Assembly: GCA_030424705.1 (NCBI GenBank)
Contig: JAUHWJ010000127.1
Location: 1 to 6,246, forward strand
DNA: 6,246 nucleotides
Direction: 5' to 3'
DNA from: Alphaproteobacteria bacterium
GTDB lineage: Bacteria; Pseudomonadota; Alphaproteobacteria; Rhodobacterales; Rhodobacteraceae
In this document: piece by piece, positions 1-4,583 of the stretch
Numbering within the stretch: the first letter of the stretch is position 1
Layout: each line of letters opens with the position of its first letter
Translations under genes and position numbers: made by a program
The notes under the pieces: generated by a model
What the model saw: the letters and a program-made list of their open reading frames with translations, nothing else
Databases searched by the model: none
Told to the model about the DNA's origin: nothing

Positions 1-318
1 AACGTGACCCGCTTCTTCCAGGATTGCGGCTTCGAGGTCGTCCGCTTCCGCGGGCTGAAATGCGCGAGCCCGGTCGCCATCGCGCAGGTCCAGCCCGAAG
101 ACCTCCGCGCCCATGTGGCGGAGATGGACGGGGACGATGTGGACGCCTTCGTGCAGGTCGGCACGAACCTCTCCATGGTCTCGCTCTGCCTCGACCTCGA
201 GCGCGAATACGGGAAACCCTTCGTCGCGATCAATTCCGCCACCTACTGGCACGCGCTCCGCGCGATGGGGATCGAGGACAGGTTCGGCGGCTGGGGGCCG
301 CTGTTCGAGAAACACTGA
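1..318 (+). CDS. Maleate cis-trans isomerase / arylmalonate decarboxylase-like protein (Asp/Glu racemase superfamily), 3' part only
   Basis: The reading frame is open at the left edge, so only the last 105 residues are visible; the GTG at position 4 is an internal codon, not a start. The fragment has the C-terminal half typical of the maleate isomerase/arylmalonate decarboxylase branch: an FFQDCGFEVV strand-helix start, a DDVDAFVQVGTNLSM strand and turn, then KPFVAINSATYWHALR and a short GIEDR-containing tail. Known family members act on small dicarboxylic or malonic acids (isomerisation, racemisation or decarboxylation) in the cytoplasm. The turn that usually carries the second active-site Cys (SCTNL-like in maleate isomerases) reads VGTNL here, with Gly at bases 160-162, so two-cysteine racemase chemistry is unlikely if my by-eye alignment is right. 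The stop lies 24 bp before the TRAP binding-protein gene, suggesting co-transcription and action on the imported compound. The family is fairly certain; the exact reaction is not. Confidence 0.85.
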   Translation, partial: NVTRFFQDCGFEVVRFRGLKCASPVAIAQVQPEDLRAHVAEMDGDDVDAFVQVGTNLSMVSLCLDLEREYGKPFVAINSATYWHALRAMGIEDRFGGWGPLFEKH

Positions 319-342
319 CGACAAGAAAACAGGGAGACTGAC

Positions 343-1284
343 ATGCTCAGGACATTCGCCGCCGCCGCAGCCTTCGGGCTCATGGCCTCCGCCGCCGCCG
401 CGCAGGTCGTCGGCCTCGGCTCCACCGCGACGGGGGGGACGAGCCAGGTCGGGCGCGCCCTCGCCGCGGCGATCTCGGAGGCCGGGCCGATCCAGATGCG
501 CCCGCAGGAGCTGGCCAACACCTCGGACTACATGCCGCTGGTGAACGCGGGGGAGATCGAGTTCGGCATCTCCAACATCGTGCAGCTGCACTACGCCGTG
601 ACGGGAACCGGCATGTCCGAGGGGCGCGGCACGCCGAACCTGATGATGGCCGCGACGCTGATGCCCTTCCGCAACGCCTATATCGTGCGGAAGGACAGCG
701 ACATTCAGAGCGTTGCCGATCTTGTCGGCAAGCGCGTGCCCGTCTTCGCAGACCGCGAGCTGGGGGATTATGTCACCCGCGGCTATTTCGCCAATGCCGG
801 GCTCGACCTCTCCGGCGTCTCGGAAGTGCCCGTGCCGAACTTCCCGCGCATGTGGTCGAGCTTCGCGGAGGGGACGGCCGATGTCGCCATCGTCGTCGTC
901 GGGGCCGGCAACAGCCGGGAATTCGACGCGAGCTTCGGCATCCGCTACCTCTCCTTCGACGACAGCCCGGAGGCCATCGAGCGGATGCGCGAGTTCCTGC
1001 CGCAGACCTATCTCCAGAAGCTCGACGCGGAAAGCAACATTCCCGGCATCGCGGGGCCGACCAATGTGAACGTCTTCGACTACACGCTCTTCGCCGGCAA
1101 GGACGTCTCGGAAGACATCGTCTACGCCGCGGTGAAGGCGCTCTGGGAGCAGGAGGCCGCCGTGCTGGCGCAGGGGCCGGTCTGGGCCGGCTTCACCAAG
1201 GAGGGCATGGCGAAGAATGTGAACGTCGCCTACCACCCCGGCGCCGTGAAGTTCTACAAGGAAATGGGCGTCTGGAAGGAATAG
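343..1284 (+). CDS. TAXI-family TRAP transporter solute-binding protein
   Basis: This 313-residue periplasmic protein captures the substrate of a TRAP transporter and delivers it to the fused permease encoded immediately downstream. Residues 1-20 form a Sec signal peptide (short basic start, Ala-rich core, likely cleavage after AASAAAA before Gln21). The mature part opens with VVGLGSTATGGTSQVGRALA, the TAXI-type start that binds ligand. It continues with NAGEIEFGISN (about 68-78), DLVGKRVPVF (126-135), FPRMWSSFAEGTADVAIVVVGAG (167-189) and the family-typical C-terminus VAYHPGAVKFYKEMGVW (295-311). Length is normal for the family. The ATG at 343 is preceded by AGGGAG (331-336) with a 6-nt spacer, which supports this start. 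TAXI proteins are mostly uncharacterised; glutamate and small organic acids are among suggested ligands. The neighbouring racemase/maleate isomerase-like gene hints at a dicarboxylate or related acid, but that is inference. Confidence 0.95.
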   Translation: MLRTFAAAAAFGLMASAAAAQVVGLGSTATGGTSQVGRALAAAISEAGPIQMRPQELANTSDYMPLVNAGEIEFGISNIVQLHYAVTGTGMSEGRGTPNLMMAATLMPFRNAYIVRKDSDIQSVADLVGKRVPVFADRELGDYVTRGYFANAGLDLSGVSEVPVPNFPRMWSSFAEGTADVAIVVVGAGNSREFDASFGIRYLSFDDSPEAIERMREFLPQTYLQKLDAESNIPGIAGPTNVNVFDYTLFAGKDVSEDIVYAAVKALWEQEAAVLAQGPVWAGFTKEGMAKNVNVAYHPGAVKFYKEMGVWKE

Positions 1285-1306
1285 GCCCTCGGGCGGAGGC
1301 CGGGCG

Positions 1307-3163
1307 ATGAGCGAAGGGCGGGTCGTCGCCGGGCTTTCCGCGCTCGTCGCGCTCGTCTCCGTCTTCTGGGCTTCGGGCGCGCCGCTCTTCCTCGGCTGGC
1401 GCGTCTACCCGGAACAGGTGCTGATCGCGGCGCTGGCGCTGGCGCTGGCGCTCGCCTTCCTGACGCGGCCGGGCGGCGCGCCCGGTCTTTCCCGCCTCCT
1501 CGCCCTCGCTTCGCTCGGCTTCGGGCTCTGGCTCGCGATCCGGTTCCAGGAACTGGCGCAGAACGTCTTCTATCATCCGGAGGAGGCGCTGGCCGTCTCC
1601 GTCCTCGGCCTCGTGCTGATCCTGGAGGCGGTGAGGCGGACGATGGGATGGGCGCTGATCGCCATCCTCGGCATCGTCTGCCTCTACGCCCTTGTGGCGG
1701 ACCAGATGGCCGGGCCGCTCCAGAGCAAGGCGATCCGGTGGGACCGGCTCCTGACCTTCCTTGTGCTCGACAGCGCCTCGCTCGCCGGGGCGGCGCTCTC
1801 CATCGCCGTCGCCGTCGTCGTGCCGTTCCTGATCCTCTCGCAACTCCTGCTCGCCACCGGTGGCGCGGGGTTCTTCTCCGACCTCTCGATGGCGCTCGCC
1901 GGTCGGCGGCGCGGCGGGGCGGGGAAGATCGCCATCCTCGGCTCGGCCTTCTTCGGGTCGGTCTCCGGCAGCGCGGTCGCGAACGTCGCCTCCACCGGCG
2001 CGGTCACGATCCCGATGATGAAGTCCGGCGGCTACAGCCCGAAGACCGCCGCGGCGATCGAGGCCTCCGCCTCCACCGGCGGGCAGCTCATGCCGCCGAT
2101 CATGGGCGCCGCCGCCTTCCTCCTCGCGGAGGCGCTGCAGGCCTCCTATGTCGAGGTCATGCTGGCGGCGCTCGTCCCCAGCCTCCTCTACTATTTCAGC
2201 CTTTTCGTCTTCGCCGATTCCGAGGCGGGGCGGCTCGGCGTGGAGCGGGTGGAGGAATCGCGCATCCCCCCGCTAACGCGGGTTTTGGGGCGCGGCTGGT
2301 TCGTCTTCCTGCCGTTCGCGGTGCTCGTCGTCGGGCTATTTGCCTTCGACCTCAGGCCGGAAAGCGCCGCCCTCCTCGCGGTGCTGGCGCTCTTTCTGCT
2401 CTCGCTGCGGTTCAGCTATGACGGTCGCCGCGCGACGCTCCCGACGATCGGGGAGACGCTGGTGGGCGCCGGCAAGGCGGCGGTCGAGATCATCCTGATC
2501 TGCGCCGTGGCGGGGATGATCATCGGGCTCGTCGCCCGGTCCGGCCTCTCCTTCGGGCTAGGGTTCTTCCTCGTGCAGCTCGGCAAGTCGAGCCTGCTTA
2601 TGCTCCTCCTCGTCACCGCAGCGGTATGCATCGTTATGGGGATGGGGCTGCCGACTGTCGGCGTCTATCTCCTGCTCGCCTCGCTGGCCGCGCCGCCGCT
2701 GGTGCAGCTGGGGCTGGAGCCGATGTCCGCGCATCTCTTCGTCCTCTATTTCGGGATGCTCTCGATGCTCACCCCGCCCGTCGCCATCGCCGCCTTCGTC
2801 GCGGCGAACATGGCGAAGGCGCCGCCGATGGCGACGGGGTGGGAAGCGGTGCGGATAGCCTGGCCGGCCTATCTCATCCCCTTCCTCTTCGCCGCCTCGC
2901 CGGAGCTGATCCTGATCGGCGAGCCGCTCGACGTGGCGGTGACGGTCGCGACCGCGCTCCTCGGCGTATGGCTCGTCACCGGCGCGGTCGCGGGGTTCCT
3001 CGTTCGCCGGATCGACGGGGCGGAACGATGGCTCCTCGCCGCCTGCGGCGTCGCGATCCTCCTGCCGCATGGGGCGATGGAAGGGGCGATCTGGGTCAAC
3101 CTCGCGGGCGGTGCGCTGGCGCTCGGGTTCTGGGCGACGCGCCTGCGCCGCCGGGCGGCCTAG
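1307..3163 (+). CDS. TRAP transporter fused permease (DctQM-type, TAXI class)
   Basis: This 618-residue inner-membrane protein combines the small (DctQ-like, about residues 8-130) and large (DctM-like, about 150 to the end) TRAP membrane subunits, driving substrate uptake with an ion gradient together with the upstream binding protein. Around 14-16 hydrophobic segments are visible. Diagnostic DctM motifs are FFGSVSGSAVANVASTGAV (215-233) followed by TIPMM, then STGGQLMPPIMGAAAF (256-271), VMGMGLPTVGVYLLLAS (443-459) and GMLSMLTPPVAIAAF (483-497). The ATG at 1307 has GGAGG at 1295-1299 with a 7-nt spacer and follows the binding-protein stop by 22 bp, so the two are co-transcribed. The length is at the short end for fused TAXI permeases but no motif is missing. 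The TAG stop overlaps the opposing glycosyltransferase stop. Family assignment is very secure; substrate unknown. Confidence 0.97.
   Translation: MSEGRVVAGLSALVALVSVFWASGAPLFLGWRVYPEQVLIAALALALALAFLTRPGGAPGLSRLLALASLGFGLWLAIRFQELAQNVFYHPEEALAVSVLGLVLILEAVRRTMGWALIAILGIVCLYALVADQMAGPLQSKAIRWDRLLTFLVLDSASLAGAALSIAVAVVVPFLILSQLLLATGGAGFFSDLSMALAGRRRGGAGKIAILGSAFFGSVSGSAVANVASTGAVTIPMMKSGGYSPKTAAAIEASASTGGQLMPPIMGAAAFLLAEALQASYVEVMLAALVPSLLYYFSLFVFADSEAGRLGVERVEESRIPPLTRVLGRGWFVFLPFAVLVVGLFAFDLRPESAALLAVLALFLLSLRFSYDGRRATLPTIGETLVGAGKAAVEIILICAVAGMIIGLVARSGLSFGLGFFLVQLGKSSLLMLLLVTAAVCIVMGMGLPTVGVYLLLASLAAPPLVQLGLEPMSAHLFVLYFGMLSMLTPPVAIAAFVAANMAKAPPMATGWEAVRIAWPAYLIPFLFAASPELILIGEPLDVAVTVATALLGVWLVTGAVAGFLVRRIDGAERWLLAACGVAILLPHGAMEGAIWVNLAGGALALGFWATRLRRRAA
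1430..1453 (+). repeat. Hexanucleotide tandem repeat inside the permease gene
   Basis: GCGCTG occurs three times in a row, followed by GCGCTC. It encodes the alternating Ala-Leu stretch at residues 42-49 of the permease, within the second hydrophobic segment. Gain or loss of a unit would keep the frame and change only the helix length. Confidence 0.8.
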
Positions 3164-4452
3164 AACCGGATGGGCGGAAGGCTGCGCCGCTCCCGGAACA
3201 CGAATTCATCGAGCCGGGAGAGGTCCCGCCACGGGCTCTCGAACCGGTCCCGCCGCCAGAGCGTTCCGTGACGGAGCCGCAGCATCGCGCGCTCCCGCTG
3301 GCGGGCGAGAAAATACGCAAGCGAAAAGGCCCGCCGCCGCGAGGCGCCCTCGTGATGGATCAGCGCCGCCCGCGGGTCGAGCGCCGTCCCCCAGCCCGCC
3401 GCGCCGGCGCGGAGGCAGAAATCGACGTCATTGAAGGCGACGGGGAAGGCCCGCGCGTCGAACCCGCCCACCGCCTCCCAGGACTCCCGCCGCACCAGCA
3501 TCGCCGCCGCCGTCACCGCCTCGCGAAGATGCGGCGCCGCCATCCGTCCGCAGAGGCCGGGCGCATCCTCCGAGGCGCCCTTCAGCTCGTGCCCCGCGAC
3601 GCCGCCATGGCCGATGATCACCCCCGCATGCTGGATCGTCCGGTCGGGGAACAGCAGCTTCGCGCCGACGATCCCGATTCCGGGCGCCGCCAGCGTCTCC
3701 TCCAACGGACGGAGCCAGCCGGGCGAGGGGGCGGAAATGTCATTGTTGAGGAGGAGGAGCGCCGCGATCTCCGGCCAGGCGGCGAGGGCGAGAGTCGCGC
3801 CGCGGTTGACCATCGCCGCGAAGTTGAAGGGCGCGGGGCGCCGCTCCACGATCGTCCGCCGCCTGCCGGAGAGCGCGGCGTAGAGCGCCAGCGTCTCCGC
3901 ATCGTCGCTCCCGTTGTCGACGATGACGAGCGCGGGCGGCTCGGGCTCCCCGTCCAGCGCGGCGAGGGCGGCGCGGAGGAGGGCGGGGCTGTTCCGGTTC
4001 GGGATGATCGCCGCCACTGGGCCGACCGGCGCGCGCATTGGCGGCTCGGAGAGCGGCTTCTCCTGCCCCGGCCCGAAGATCACGGCCGGATAGGGCAGAT
4101 GGGCGACGCGCATGCCCCGCTGGAGCAGCGAAGCCGGGCGCGCGCCGGCGGCGAGCGCGGCGGCTCCCTCCGGGCCGAGCGCGCGCTCACGGAAGAAGAC
4201 GGCCCTGCCCACATATTCGATCCGCTCCAGCAGCAGCGGGTCGAAACAGGGCCTGAACCGCGGCGCCCCGTCCTCCCCGCCCGCATCGTCCACGATCATC
4301 GCCTCGGCCTCGGGCGGCGCCGAGGCCAGAAGCCGCGCCGCGCCGGGCGCGAGCCTGTCGCCCGGAAGCAGGCCATGCGCCCATCCGGGCGGCGCGGGCC
4401 CGTCCCCGCCTGGCCCGGCGCGCCAGATCGCCGCGGCGCGGCCCTCGTTCAC
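3160..4452 (-). CDS. Family 2 glycosyltransferase (rhamnan/O-antigen type), probable GTG start
   Basis: This cytoplasmic GT-A enzyme of about 430 residues likely adds a sugar from a nucleotide donor to a surface polysaccharide or lipid-linked glycan. In GTG-start numbering the catalytic domain begins with VAAIIPNRN (146-154) and VIVDNGSDD (176-184). It then has LLLLNND (232-238, the DXD-equivalent metal/donor site), the acceptor-side NDVDFCLR (341-348) and HHEGASR (366-372). Upstream, residues about 54-125 resemble the end of another GT-A domain: a VDDAGG acidic motif, FDPLLLERIEYVGRAVFFRERAL, then MRVAHLPYPAVIF. Such segments follow the first domain in larger tandem enzymes, so this protein may be a shortened relative. 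No ATG is in frame near the 5' end. GTG at 4452 has GAGG five bases upstream and is preferred; TTG at 4467 would add five residues. The acceptor and sugar cannot be predicted. The gene is convergent with the TRAP operon and divergent from the PKS. Confidence 0.92.
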   Translation of the reverse strand: MNEGRAAAIWRAGPGGDGPAPPGWAHGLLPGDRLAPGAARLLASAPPEAEAMIVDDAGGEDGAPRFRPCFDPLLLERIEYVGRAVFFRERALGPEGAAALAAGARPASLLQRGMRVAHLPYPAVIFGPGQEKPLSEPPMRAPVGPVAAIIPNRNSPALLRAALAALDGEPEPPALVIVDNGSDDAETLALYAALSGRRRTIVERRPAPFNFAAMVNRGATLALAAWPEIAALLLLNNDISAPSPGWLRPLEETLAAPGIGIVGAKLLFPDRTIQHAGVIIGHGGVAGHELKGASEDAPGLCGRMAAPHLREAVTAAAMLVRRESWEAVGGFDARAFPVAFNDVDFCLRAGAAGWGTALDPRAALIHHEGASRRRAFSLAYFLARQRERAMLRLRHGTLWRRDRFESPWRDLSRLDEFVFRERRSLPPIRF

Positions 4453-4457
4453 GCTTG

Positions 4458-4461
4458 CCTC
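4458..4461 (-). promoter_or_regulatory. Shine-Dalgarno sequence deciding the glycosyltransferase start
   Basis: GAGG on the minus strand lies 5 nt before GTG (4452-4450). The only alternative in-frame start, TTG at 4467, has no comparable purine-rich site. The nearby minus-strand ATGs at 4492 and 4483 are in another frame. Confidence 0.5.
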
Positions 4462-4480
4462 GCGCAACCGACGGGATATC

Positions 4481-4493
4481 CATGGGTCCCATG
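4481..4493. repeat. 13-bp palindrome with 6-bp arms, possible operator
   Basis: CATGGG-T-CCCATG is a perfect inverted repeat around one central base. It shares its first base with a second perfect palindrome, GGATATCC (4474-4481). Its position 29 bp upstream of the glycosyltransferase GTG and about 90 bp upstream of the PKS ATG would suit a regulator of either gene. A protein-binding role is inferred only from symmetry and position. Confidence 0.35.
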
Positions 4494-4572
4494 ACGTTTC
4501 GTTTCAGGATGCAGCAGTTGTTGATTGGCCAAGGCCGCCAGAGCCCTGTTGTTACTTGCTGTCCGAGGGGTT

Positions 4573-4576
4573 AGGA
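4573..4576 (+). promoter_or_regulatory. Shine-Dalgarno sequence of the polyketide synthase gene
   Basis: AGGA lies 7 nt before the ATG at 4584. An in-frame TAG at 4572-4574 overlaps it and rules out any earlier start, so the PKS start is well fixed. Confidence 0.65.
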
Positions 4577-4583
4577 CGAAACC

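Larger units (their letters stand above)
4453..4583. promoter_or_regulatory. Divergent intergenic region between glycosyltransferase and polyketide synthase
   Basis: This is the only sizeable non-coding stretch in the window and must hold the promoters or leaders of both flanking genes. Its centre (about 4494-4526 and 4548-4560) is clearly richer in A/T than the coding DNA. On the + strand TTGTTG/TTGATT (4518-4526) could be a -35 element, but I see no good -10 box at standard spacing. On the minus strand the ATAT core near 4476-4479 is a weak -10 candidate. Several palindromes lie here: GGATATCC, CATGGGTCCCATG and TTGGCCAA. I cannot assign a specific regulator. Confidence 0.45.

Noticed and set aside
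432..438. Run of seven G residues in the binding-protein gene as a possible phase-variation tract
   Set aside because: The run falls on ordinary Gly codons of the conserved TATGGTS stretch and the frame is intact; the tract is short for slippage in such GC-rich DNA.
1193..1843. 216-residue minus-strand frame over the binding-protein/permease junction
   Set aside because: Highly charged low-complexity product antisense to two well-supported genes; a composition artefact.
3147..3163. Intrinsic bidirectional terminator between the convergent genes
   Set aside because: The stem is short with a one- to three-base loop and there is no T-tract on either strand, so it is reported only as an observation and not annotated as a terminator.
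4187..4492. Minus-strand frame with two ATGs (4492, 4483) that might have been the true glycosyltransferase start
   Set aside because: It is out of frame with the GT domain, reads as Arg-rich filler and has no ribosome site. The GT frame is already coherent from GTG 4452, so no frameshift needs to be invoked.
2626..4494. 622-residue open frame on the plus strand spanning the permease 3' end and the antisense of the glycosyltransferase
   Set aside because: It crosses two real genes, is dominated by Arg, Pro and Gly, and lacks any domain pattern; it is a high-GC shadow frame.
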